6,889 bases of DNA, taken from assembly GCA_018701055.1 (NCBI GenBank), contig JABIUH010000493.1, positions 1-6,889 on the forward strand. The letters run 5' to 3'. A program made the position numbers and the translations under genes. Position 1 is the first letter of the stretch, and each line of letters opens with the position of its first letter. This DNA is from Woeseia sp. Lineage in GTDB: Bacteria > Pseudomonadota > Gammaproteobacteria > Steroidobacterales > Woeseiaceae. The notes beneath the pieces were generated by a model that was given only the letters and a program-made list of their open reading frames with translations, ran no database searches and was not told where the DNA came from. Positions 1 to 5,906 of this stretch are shown here, in pieces.

Positions 1-361
1 TAAAGTTCTGGTCTACGATCTTTGTTATTGGTTGAACCGGGATAAAAAGGTCATCCCAAAAAATGTTTTGACCAAAGCACCGTCGGCAGAATTGCGACCC
101 AATCAAAAAGATACAGATTCGCTACCGGACTACGACGTGCTCGACCCGATTTTGCAGGCGTTCATCGAGCGTGATCTTTCGGTTGCAGACATTGTTGCCG
201 ATGGCTATGACAAAGATGTTGTTGTCCGTGTGCTCGAACTGGTTAAGCGCACTGAATACAAACGCCGGCAGGCGCCACCGGGAATTCGAATTTCGAGTAG
301 GGCATTCGGTCGGGATTGGAGATACCCGATTACGTCACGGTATACGTTTCCTGAGGAATGA
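1..361 (+). CDS. nadE: NAD+ synthase, glutamine-dependent type, C-terminal end (5' truncated by window)
   Basis: This is the last ~119 codons of cytoplasmic NAD+ synthetase, which makes NAD+ from deamido-NAD+ and ATP, using ammonia taken from glutamine in the large bacterial form. The frame is open from base 2, so the gene begins outside the window, and the first in-window TTG is not the true start. Visible family marks are the TKAPSAELRPNQKDTDSLPDY stretch (bases ~71-133), a conserved part of the synthetase domain, and the C-terminal EYKRRQAPPG block followed by RAFGRDWRYPITSRY. That ending is typical of the ~540-residue enzyme with an N-terminal nitrilase-like glutaminase domain; the glutaminase part itself is not in the window, so the glutamine-dependent call is inferred. 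The stop is TGA at 359-361. The gene converges on bamD, and no strong terminator lies between them. Confidence 0.93.
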   Translation, partial: KVLVYDLCYWLNRDKKVIPKNVLTKAPSAELRPNQKDTDSLPDYDVLDPILQAFIERDLSVADIVADGYDKDVVVRVLELVKRTEYKRRQAPPGIRISSRAFGRDWRYPITSRYTFPEE

Positions 362-443
362 TCTGGCGGGGTCAGCGTGTTCAATCGCGGCAAGGTCACT
401 CTTGGCCATCCCTGGTCTCGCGACATATAGACTCCTGTCCATC

Positions 444-461
444 ATGCTGGTCCTACAGCAT
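444..461. repeat. Short inverted repeat between convergent nadE and bamD
   Basis: ATGCTG (444-449) and CAGCAT (456-461) form a perfect 6-base stem around a 6-base loop, 9 bases from the bamD stop codon. It lies where a bidirectional terminator would be expected for two convergent genes. However, no T-run follows directly on either strand and the stem is only half G/C, so it is at best a weak terminator. Nothing else is recognisable in the 362-469 gap. Confidence 0.25.
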
Positions 462-469
462 TGTTAGGA

Positions 470-1291
470 TTAAGGGTTTTGCGATACCGCTGATTGGTTC
501 GCGTCGGCCGAGAAATTCTTTTCCAATACACGCCGCGTGTCGTCGGCAAGTTCTGTCATGCCGAGGCCCTCGTAGGACTCGATCATGATGCGTAGCGACT
601 CTTCGCCACTGTCTGCGCCGTGATAGGTTTCCAGAGCCGTTTTGACTCGATTGAGCGAGGCTACGTATGCGTCTTGACTGAGATAGAAGCGTGCTACTTC
701 GTTTTCGTATGCCGCTAGACGATTCTTGAGATAGACCATTCGTTGTTCGGCATCAGCGGCATATTCGCTGGCAGGATACCGATTAACCAAACGACTTAAA
801 ATCGAAAACGCTTGTTGTCCATCGCGCGGTGGGCGGCTATTGATGTCTTTTCTAAACAGGCGTTCCAGAAAGCCCTGGCCGCGATCGAAATACGCCAATC
901 CTTGAATGAACAACGCGTAGTCGACGCGCGCATGCGTTGGATTCTCGCGGAGAAAAGTTTCGCCCGCTTCAATGGCTTGTTCGGCTCGGCCGTCTTTGTA
1001 ATAGGCGTATGCCAGTTCCAACTGAATTTGCGTCGAGAATTCGCTAAAAGGAAAACGCGCTTGTAAAGCTTCAAAAATGCCGATTGCCTTTCGGTAATTG
1101 CCATTACTTACAGCATCTTGGGCGTCGACATAAGCATCGCGTATGCTCGAATTGAGGTCAAATTCTTCTTCTTCGCCGGCGCAACCCGTTGCAAATACGG
1201 CAACGAACATCAACATTGCAAGCGCCCGCAGCACGCGGCTCGTCTTCATCACTTTTTGATGGGGCATCGATTTTTCGACAACATTTGACAT
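470..1291 (-). CDS. bamD: Outer membrane protein assembly factor BamD (lipoprotein)
   Basis: BamD is the essential lipoprotein partner of BamA in the BAM complex, which folds beta-barrel proteins into the outer membrane; it faces the periplasm. With the start chosen here the product is 273 residues (E. coli BamD is about 245). An N-terminal signal with hydrophobic core (ALAMLMFVAVFA) ends in ATGC, with the lipidated Cys at residue 37. Ala at +2 fits outer-membrane sorting. An acidic linker (EEEEFD) is followed by helical TPR-like repeats, seen in YRKAIGIFEALQARFPFSEFS, AQLELAYAYYKDGRAEQAIE-type spacing and SILSRLVNRYPASEYA. The start is uncertain. The ATG at 1291 has a GAGAAG about 10 bases upstream, whereas the ATG at 1249 (MKTSRVLRAL) gives a more classical 22-residue signal peptide but has no clear ribosome site. 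The frame is open up to 1411, but that extension is basic, lacks family similarity and overlaps the likely promoter. It is divergent from rluD, as in E. coli. Confidence 0.93.
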   Translation of the reverse strand: MSNVVEKSMPHQKVMKTSRVLRALAMLMFVAVFATGCAGEEEEFDLNSSIRDAYVDAQDAVSNGNYRKAIGIFEALQARFPFSEFSTQIQLELAYAYYKDGRAEQAIEAGETFLRENPTHARVDYALFIQGLAYFDRGQGFLERLFRKDINSRPPRDGQQAFSILSRLVNRYPASEYAADAEQRMVYLKNRLAAYENEVARFYLSQDAYVASLNRVKTALETYHGADSGEESLRIMIESYEGLGMTELADDTRRVLEKNFSADANQSAVSQNP

Positions 1292-1309
1292 ATTGGTAGT
1301 TCTTCTCAT

Positions 1310-1322
1310 ATCCCGCGGGGAT
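1310..1322. repeat. Small G/C-rich inverted repeat in the bamD leader
   Basis: ATCCC (1310-1314) and GGGAT (1318-1322) flank GCG. On the plus strand the repeat is followed by TTTTT, giving a terminator-like look pointing toward rluD. On the minus strand it lies in the bamD leader, about 20 bases before the 1291 start and just upstream of GAGAAG. The stem is only 5 bases with a 3-base loop, so the function is uncertain. Confidence 0.25.
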
Positions 1323-1375
1323 TTTTTCTCGCCAAAATAGCGGCCGAACTTTGCACGAAACCGGCGGAATCGGCA

Positions 1376-1381
1376 AGTATA
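1376..1381 (-). promoter_or_regulatory. Possible -10 element for bamD
   Basis: On the minus strand 1381-1376 reads TATACT, one base off the sigma-70 consensus -10. It would give a bamD leader of roughly 80 bases to the 1291 start. No good -35 hexamer is present at 16-18 bases, so the call is weak. The divergent rluD promoter must lie in the same interval (1292-1425), but no box pair stands out for it. Confidence 0.25.
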
Positions 1382-1425
1382 CCGTAAACTTAGCGCTATT
1401 CTGATTGCCATCCCAGTGGGCCTAA

Positions 1426-2379
1426 GTGACCGATTCTTTAGAAAAATTCGTACCGCCTGACCTTTCCGGTCTGCGTTTAGACATAGCGCTCGCCCGTATG
1501 TTTCCCGACTACAGCAGAAGTCGCCTAAAAAGCTGGGTTTTGAAGGGAAATGTCACTGTAGATGGTCGGACAATGCGGCCTCGCGACAGCGTCGCTGGCG
1601 GCGAACAGATCATCGTTCAACCGCAAGCCGAAGTCAGCGTCACCAGCCTTCCCGAGCCCTTGAATCTCGATATCGTCTTTGAAGATGAAGATCTCCTTAT
1701 CGTTAACAAGTCGGCCGGATTGGTTGTCCATCCGGGTACGGGAAATACCCATGGCACTTTAATGAATGGACTTCTGCATCATGTTGCCGGCATTGAGGCG
1801 TTGCCGCGTGCCGGCATCGTGCACCGACTAGACAAGGACACAAGTGGTCTCTTATTGGTTGGAAAGAATTTAACGTCGCACACGGCTTTAGTACGCGCAT
1901 TGGCCGACCGTGACATTTCCAGACATTATCTGGCGATCTGCGTCGGAGTTCTGACTGGTGGCGGCAAGGTCGATGCTCCGATCGGGCGTAACCCTGCAGA
2001 TCGGGTGAAAATGAGCGTGCAGGAACAAGGTAAGCCAGCCATCACCCATTTTCGTGTGAAAGAACGTTTTCGAGCCCACACTTTCGTTGACGTCCAACTC
2101 GACACCGGCCGGACCCATCAAATAAGAGTGCATTTCGCGCATCGCCGTAATCCATTGGTTGGCGATCAGGTGTATGGCGGCCGACTTGGGATGCCGGCAG
2201 GTGCGACCGAAGAACTACGCGAATCATTGCGGCGCTTTAAGCGCCAGGCACTGCATGCAACCCGTTTGTCTTTTGCGCACCCAAAAAGCGGCGAGACGAT
2301 CGAGCAAGTCGTAGAACCGCCGCAGGATTTTAACGATCTGTTGAACATCATGCGCACCGACGTTGTGCACGAATCTTGA
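1426..2379 (+). CDS. rluD: 23S rRNA pseudouridine synthase RluD (1911/1915/1917 type)
   Basis: RluD converts three uridines of helix 69 of 23S rRNA (1911, 1915, 1917 in E. coli numbering) to pseudouridine, helping late 50S assembly and decoding. The product has 317 residues, close to the E. coli enzyme (326). Residues ~14-75 form an S4 RNA-binding domain (RLDIALARMFPDYSRSRLKSWV, then VTVDGRTMRP). The RluA-family catalytic core follows. HRLDKDTSG at 133-141 contains the catalytic Asp136, and VNKSAGLVVHPG (93-104) and GRTHQIRVH (228-236) are the other signature blocks. The start is GTG at 1426, fixed because the preceding in-frame codon (1423-1425) is TAA; the upstream GTGGG is only a weak ribosome site. 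It is the first gene of a tight pair with pgeF. RluC/RluA relatives share the core, but the bamD/pgeF/clpB context supports RluD. Confidence 0.95.
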   Translation: MTDSLEKFVPPDLSGLRLDIALARMFPDYSRSRLKSWVLKGNVTVDGRTMRPRDSVAGGEQIIVQPQAEVSVTSLPEPLNLDIVFEDEDLLIVNKSAGLVVHPGTGNTHGTLMNGLLHHVAGIEALPRAGIVHRLDKDTSGLLLVGKNLTSHTALVRALADRDISRHYLAICVGVLTGGGKVDAPIGRNPADRVKMSVQEQGKPAITHFRVKERFRAHTFVDVQLDTGRTHQIRVHFAHRRNPLVGDQVYGGRLGMPAGATEELRESLRRFKRQALHATRLSFAHPKSGETIEQVVEPPQDFNDLLNIMRTDVVHES

Positions 2380-3122
2380 GTGATGCCCTCGAGTGGATAG
2401 AGGCGGACTGGCCTGCACCGTCAGGCATTTTGGCGGGATGCACCACGCGTATTGGCGGTGTCAGTCAGGATGAATTTGCAGCGCTAAATCTTGGGTTGCA
2501 TGTGGGCGACGACCCCACGCACGTAGCTGATAACCGACGTCTCATGACATTGGGTTGCGGACTCGCCAATGAACCTGCTTGGCTCGATCAGGTACATGGA
2601 ACGCACGTCGTTGTGGACCCGGGCCCCGTTCAAAGTCTCGAGGCTGATGCGATCGTTAGTACGAGATCTGACGCAGTCTGCGCGATCATGGTTGCGGATT
2701 GTTTACCCGTTCTATTTGTTTCGGAAAATGGCGAAGAAGTCGGCGCTGCCCACGCCGGTTGGCGCGGACTATGCAATGGCGTACTTGAAGCGACAGTTGA
2801 AGCTTTTGAGGCGTCTGCCGAGAACCTGTTGGTATGGCTTGGTCCGGCAATATCTCAGGAACATTTCGAAGTGGGCGATGAGGTGCGCGATGCGTTCATT
2901 GATCACGATCGGATTGCAGCGCAGTGCTTCACACAAAATCTGCAGGGCGGCTGGCAGGCCGATCTATGCAGCCTTGCAGAGCAGCGCCTCCATGGTATGG
3001 GAGTGCAACAGATATACGGCGGCGGATTGTGCACCTTTAGCGATCCGCAGCGCTTCTTTTCCTACCGCCGTAACGGGCAATGTGGGCGAATGGCAGCATT
3101 TGTTGCCCGAGCCTCGGCATAG
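2376..3122 (+). CDS. pgeF: PgeF/YfiH family laccase-domain protein (peptidoglycan editing factor)
   Basis: This is a 248-residue cytosolic protein of the YfiH/LACC1 family. E. coli YfiH (PgeF) has been linked to removal of UDP-MurNAc bearing L-Ser in place of L-Ala, while other members act on purine nucleosides (phosphorylase/deaminase); which activity applies here cannot be read from sequence. The family metal-site residues are all present: His74 in DQVHGTHV, Cys109 in ADCLPVLF and His126 in AHAGWRG. Other family blocks are GCTTRIGGVS near the N-terminus, LNLGLHVGDD (38-46), the WLGPAIS block (154-160) and the C-terminal FFSYRRNGQCGRMA. The start is TTG at 2376, the only candidate before the conserved N-terminus, and it overlaps the rluD stop as TTGA. 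No separate ribosome site is needed if translation is coupled to rluD. The stop is TAG at 3120-3122. Confidence 0.93.
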   Translation: MSDALEWIEADWPAPSGILAGCTTRIGGVSQDEFAALNLGLHVGDDPTHVADNRRLMTLGCGLANEPAWLDQVHGTHVVVDPGPVQSLEADAIVSTRSDAVCAIMVADCLPVLFVSENGEEVGAAHAGWRGLCNGVLEATVEAFEASAENLLVWLGPAISQEHFEVGDEVRDAFIDHDRIAAQCFTQNLQGGWQADLCSLAEQRLHGMGVQQIYGGGLCTFSDPQRFFSYRRNGQCGRMAAFVARASA

Positions 3123-3124
3123 GG

Positions 3125-3152
3125 CTGGAAAAATGAGGCCGAAGCCTCATAG
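3125..3152 (+). promoter_or_regulatory. Candidate sigma-32 (RpoH) heat-shock promoter for clpB
   Basis: CTGGAAA at 3125-3131 resembles the sigma-32 -35 box CTTGAAA (6 of 7). CCTCATAG at 3145-3152 resembles the -10 box CCCCATNT (5 of 7 fixed positions). The 13-base spacer falls in the usual range for this sigma factor. It begins 3 bases after the pgeF stop and would give a clpB leader of about 75-80 bases. clpB is a classic RpoH target in gammaproteobacteria, which raises the likelihood. No convincing sigma-70 pair was seen in the gap. Confidence 0.6.
3133..3150. repeat. Perfect hairpin inside the clpB promoter (terminator-like on the minus strand)
   Basis: ATGAGGC (3133-3139) and GCCTCAT (3144-3150) pair perfectly around the tetraloop CGAA. 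On the plus strand it follows an A-run and has no T-run after it, so it is not a good terminator for pgeF. Read on the minus strand the loop is TTCG closed by C-G, a very stable tetraloop in RNA, and the stem runs into TTTTT. That is the form of an intrinsic terminator for transcription running from clpB back toward pgeF. Confidence 0.55.
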
Positions 3153-3203
3153 TAAGAGTCCATAGAAGGTCGGGGACATCCTCGGCATAGGATCAACTAG
3201 AGG

Positions 3204-3223
3204 TTAAGGGCCTGGTCCCTTAA
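3204..3223 (+). repeat. Perfect stem-loop in the clpB leader
   Basis: TTAAGGG (3204-3210) and CCCTTAA (3217-3223) form a 7-base perfect stem with loop CCTGGT. It ends 12 bases before the clpB ATG. AGAGG (3199-3203) lies directly upstream of the stem and AAGGG lies inside it. There is no normal Shine-Dalgarno sequence between stem and start, so the structure may affect clpB translation. Confidence 0.5.
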
Positions 3224-3235
3224 AGATACACAGTC

Positions 3236-5815
3236 ATGCGAATGGACAAACTCACCAGCAAGTTTCAAATGGCACTCGCCGAGGCGCAGTCGCTCGCTGT
3301 CGGGCAGGAACATCAATTCATTGAGCCAGCCCACCTGATGGTTGCTTTACTCGACCAGCAGGGCAGTTCTGTACGCGGATTGCTGACCAGGGCCGGTGTT
3401 AACGTTAATGTGCTGCGCTCGAAACTCGGTGAGTTGTTGGACAGAGTGCCAAAAGTCGAAGGCACCGGTGGTGAAATTCACATCGGTAACGATGTCAGCA
3501 AACTGTTGAACCTCACCGATAAGCTGTCGCAGGATCGAAACGACCAATTCATTTCCAGCGAACTGTTTGTCTTAGCTGCCTTGGATAAGTCCTCGCCGCT
3601 TGCGTCGGTTCTAGAACAGGCTGGTGCAATCCGTGGTGCGATTGAACAATCCATTGATGAGATTCGTGGCGGTCAGCCGGTGGATGATCCAAACGCGGAA
3701 GACACGCGGCAAGCACTCGAGAAATATACCGTCGATCTAACGGAACTTGCGGAACAGGGGAAACTCGATCCCATTATCGGCAGAGACGATGAGATTCGTC
3801 GCACGATTCAGATCTTGCAACGGCGCACCAAAAACAATCCGGTTTTGATAGGCGAGCCTGGCGTAGGCAAGACGGCCATCATTGAAGGTCTCGCACAGCG
3901 AATCATCAATAACGAAATTCCCGAAGGTTTGCGTAACAAAAGAATCCTGTCGCTCGACATGGGCGCATTGATTGCAGGCGCAAAATTTCGCGGCGAGTTT
4001 GAGGAGCGCCTGAAGGCGGTTCTGTCTGATCTGGCGAAGCAAGAAGGACAGATCATTCTCTTTATTGATGAATTACACACGATGGTTGGCGCGGGCAAAG
4101 CCGAAGGATCGATGGATGCTGGCAACATGCTGAAGCCGGCTTTGGCGCGCGGAGAATTACATTGTGTCGGCGCGACAACGACTGACGAGTATCGAAAGTA
4201 TCTGGAGAAAGACGCAGCACTTGAGCGGCGCTTCCAAAAAGTGTTGGTTGTTGAGCCAACCGTTGAGGATACGATCGCGATTCTTCGCGGATTGAAAGAG
4301 CGCTATGAAGTGCATCACGGTGTTGAAATATCCGATCCGGCAATCGTTGCTGCGGCGACACTTTCGCATCGTTACATTTCAGATCGACAATTGCCCGACA
4401 AGGCCATCGATTTGATTGACGAGGCCGCATCAATGATTCGTATCGAGATCGACTCTAAACCGGAGGAGATGGATAAACTCGAACGCCGCATTATCCAGCT
4501 AAAAATTGAACGCGAAGCTTTAAAGAAAGAGTCTGACGACGCGTCGCGAAAACGCCTCGAAGATATCGAAGCGCAACTAGGCACGCTCGAGCGAGAATTC
4601 GCTGATTTGGACGAAATCTGGAAATCAGAGAAAGCGGCTATGCAAGGTACAACGCACATTAAGGAAGAGCTGGAACGGTCCCGCCTGGAATTGGAAACGG
4701 CGCATCGTGCGAACGATCTGGCCCGCATGTCGGAATTGCAATACGGGCGAATCCCGGAACTCGAAAAGCAACTTGCGAGTGCCGTGGTCGCCGAAGATAA
4801 AGAGACGACACTTTTGCGTAATAACGTGACCGACGTAGAGGTCGCCGAGATTGTGTCGAAGTGGACCGGCATACCCGTCGCAAAAATGCTCGAAGGCGAA
4901 AAAGACAAGCTGTTGCAAATGGAAACCATTGTTCAGCAGCGCGTGATAGGGCAATCCGAAGCACTTAAGGCGGTTGCGAATGCGATACGGCGGTCGAGAG
5001 CCGGACTATCTGATCCTAATCGTCCTATCGGTTCTTTCCTGTTTCTGGGTCCGACAGGTGTAGGTAAAACGGAGTTAACCAAAGCTCTGGCGCATTTCTT
5101 GTTCGATACCGACGATGCGATGGTGCGTCTCGATATGTCCGAATTTATGGAGAAGCATTCGGTTGCGCGGTTGATTGGTGCGCCGCCGGGATATGTTGGC
5201 TATGATGAGGGCGGATACCTCACTGAGGCAGTGCGCAGAAGACCCTATTCCGTGATTCTTTTAGATGAAATCGAAAAAGCACATCCGGACGTCTTCAACG
5301 TGTTGTTGCAGGTGCTCGACGACGGGCGTTTGACCGATGGCCAGGGGCGCACGGTCGATTTTCGAAATACGGTCATCGTGATGACCTCGAATCTGGGCTC
5401 ACAAATAATCCAGGAGCTCGCCGGTGAACAAAACTACGATGCCATGAAGGCATCGGTAATGGAGATCGTAACGCAGCACTTTCGACCGGAATTTATCAAT
5501 CGTGTGGACGATACGGTTGTATTCCATCCTCTCGGCCGTGAGCATATTCGCGCAATAGTGGATATTCAGCTTGGCTATCTGCAAGAACGCCTCGCCGGGC
5601 GAGATATGAAAATCGTATTGTCGGAGGCGGCGCGGGACAGGCTGGCGAACGCGGGTTTTGATCCGGTTTATGGCGCCAGGCCACTGAAACGTGCAATTCA
5701 ACAGCAGGTAGAGAACCCGCTTGCTCAGGAAATACTGCAGGGTCGGTTTAAGCCTGGTGATGTTATCGAGGTCGGCCTAACTGACGATCAACTTGAATTT
5801 CAGAACGCTGCCTGA
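3236..5815 (+). CDS. clpB: ATP-dependent protein disaggregase ClpB (Hsp100)
   Basis: ClpB is a cytosolic hexameric AAA+ chaperone that threads proteins out of aggregates together with DnaK/DnaJ/GrpE. The product is complete at 859 residues (E. coli 857). Domains: N-terminal Clp-N repeats ~1-145; AAA-1 with Walker A GEPGVGKT (206-213, Lys212), Walker B ILFIDE (Glu279), pore loop AGAKFRGE with Phe251, and Arg fingers at 331-332; coiled-coil middle domain ~409-525, which separates ClpB from ClpA/ClpC; AAA-2 with Walker A GPTGVGKT (605-612, Lys611), Walker B ILLDE (Glu678), pore loop GYVGYDEGG (Tyr653), Arg756 in FINRVD, and sensor-2 Arg815 in GARPLKR. No ClpP-binding loop is seen, as expected for ClpB. 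The start MRMDKLTSKFQ matches the family N-terminus; ATG 3242 is a less likely alternative. The ribosome site is weak, and a candidate sigma-32 promoter lies upstream. Confidence 0.98.
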   Translation: MRMDKLTSKFQMALAEAQSLAVGQEHQFIEPAHLMVALLDQQGSSVRGLLTRAGVNVNVLRSKLGELLDRVPKVEGTGGEIHIGNDVSKLLNLTDKLSQDRNDQFISSELFVLAALDKSSPLASVLEQAGAIRGAIEQSIDEIRGGQPVDDPNAEDTRQALEKYTVDLTELAEQGKLDPIIGRDDEIRRTIQILQRRTKNNPVLIGEPGVGKTAIIEGLAQRIINNEIPEGLRNKRILSLDMGALIAGAKFRGEFEERLKAVLSDLAKQEGQIILFIDELHTMVGAGKAEGSMDAGNMLKPALARGELHCVGATTTDEYRKYLEKDAALERRFQKVLVVEPTVEDTIAILRGLKERYEVHHGVEISDPAIVAAATLSHRYISDRQLPDKAIDLIDEAASMIRIEIDSKPEEMDKLERRIIQLKIEREALKKESDDASRKRLEDIEAQLGTLEREFADLDEIWKSEKAAMQGTTHIKEELERSRLELETAHRANDLARMSELQYGRIPELEKQLASAVVAEDKETTLLRNNVTDVEVAEIVSKWTGIPVAKMLEGEKDKLLQMETIVQQRVIGQSEALKAVANAIRRSRAGLSDPNRPIGSFLFLGPTGVGKTELTKALAHFLFDTDDAMVRLDMSEFMEKHSVARLIGAPPGYVGYDEGGYLTEAVRRRPYSVILLDEIEKAHPDVFNVLLQVLDDGRLTDGQGRTVDFRNTVIVMTSNLGSQIIQELAGEQNYDAMKASVMEIVTQHFRPEFINRVDDTVVFHPLGREHIRAIVDIQLGYLQERLAGRDMKIVLSEAARDRLANAGFDPVYGARPLKRAIQQQVENPLAQEILQGRFKPGDVIEVGLTDDQLEFQNAA
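3680..3682 (+). other. Candidate internal GTG start for a short ClpB isoform
   Basis: Codon 149 of clpB is GTG (Val149), at the junction between the N-domain and AAA-1. E. coli makes a shorter ClpB lacking the N-domain by starting at the same GTG/Val149. Here GGCGG lies about 9 bases upstream and could act as a weak ribosome site. The short form would have 711 residues. Confidence 0.4.
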
Positions 5816-5831
5816 ACGTCGCAAAAAAACA

Positions 5832-5837
5832 TATAAT
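5832..5837 (+). promoter_or_regulatory. Candidate -10 box (TATAAT) for fmdB and the DUF502 gene
   Basis: A perfect TATAAT sits 17 bases after the clpB stop, behind an A-run (5823-5829). Hexamers at 16-18 bases upstream, at the clpB stop codon, do not resemble TTGACA, so the -35 is weak or absent. A transcript starting near 5844 would carry the hairpin at 5854-5878 at its very 5' end. Confidence 0.4.
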
Positions 5838-5853
5838 CGAACCCTAAAATGAC

Positions 5854-5885
5854 GCCGCAGCCAATCCCTGGCCGCGGCAACTTTT
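5854..5885 (+). terminator. GC-rich hairpin after clpB, probable intrinsic terminator
   Basis: GCCGCAGCCA (5854-5863) pairs with TGGCCGCGGC (5869-5878) over 10 positions with a single A-C mismatch and a 5-base ATCCC loop. TTTT at 5882-5885 follows after AAC. It is the best terminator candidate for clpB, but the T-run is short and offset. It is also only ~6 bases from the fmdB ribosome site and downstream of the TATAAT, so it could instead be part of the fmdB leader. Confidence 0.55.
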
Positions 5886-5891
5886 CATGAT

Positions 5892-5906
5892 GGAGAACAA
5901 TGCGTG
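5892..5906 (+). promoter_or_regulatory. Ribosome binding site fixing the GTG start of fmdB
   Basis: GGAGAA (5892-5897) lies at good distance from the GTG at 5904. An ATG at 5900 is also near but is in another frame and would end after 12 codons. The GTG alone leads into the conserved PIYEYAC N-terminus. Confidence 0.7.

Larger units (their letters stand above)
3112..3191 (+). repeat. 12-base direct repeat CCTCGGCATAGG around the clpB promoter region
   Basis: CCTCGGCATAGG occurs exactly at 3112-3123 and again at 3180-3191. The first copy covers the last codons and stop of pgeF; the second lies in the clpB leader. The 56 bases between them hold the candidate heat-shock promoter and its hairpin. 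Confidence 0.6.

Noticed and set aside
1292..1411. N-terminal extension of bamD up to 1411
   Set aside because: The extra 40 residues are basic, precede the signal peptide and overlap the probable promoter; no BamD is known to carry such a segment.
3133..3150. Hairpin as the normal terminator of rluD-pgeF
   Set aside because: On the plus strand AGTAAGAG follows the stem, so there is no T-run; the A-run lies on the wrong side.
2569..3165. Open frame of 198 codons in another plus frame over pgeF
   Set aside because: pgeF carries all family motifs in its own frame; this product matches nothing I know and is basic and irregular.
4372..4929. Long open frame on the minus strand opposite clpB (185 codons)
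   Set aside because: It lies wholly inside the clpB middle domain, its product is Ser/Arg-rich low-complexity sequence, and it has no recognisable domain. It is a by-product of clpB codon usage.
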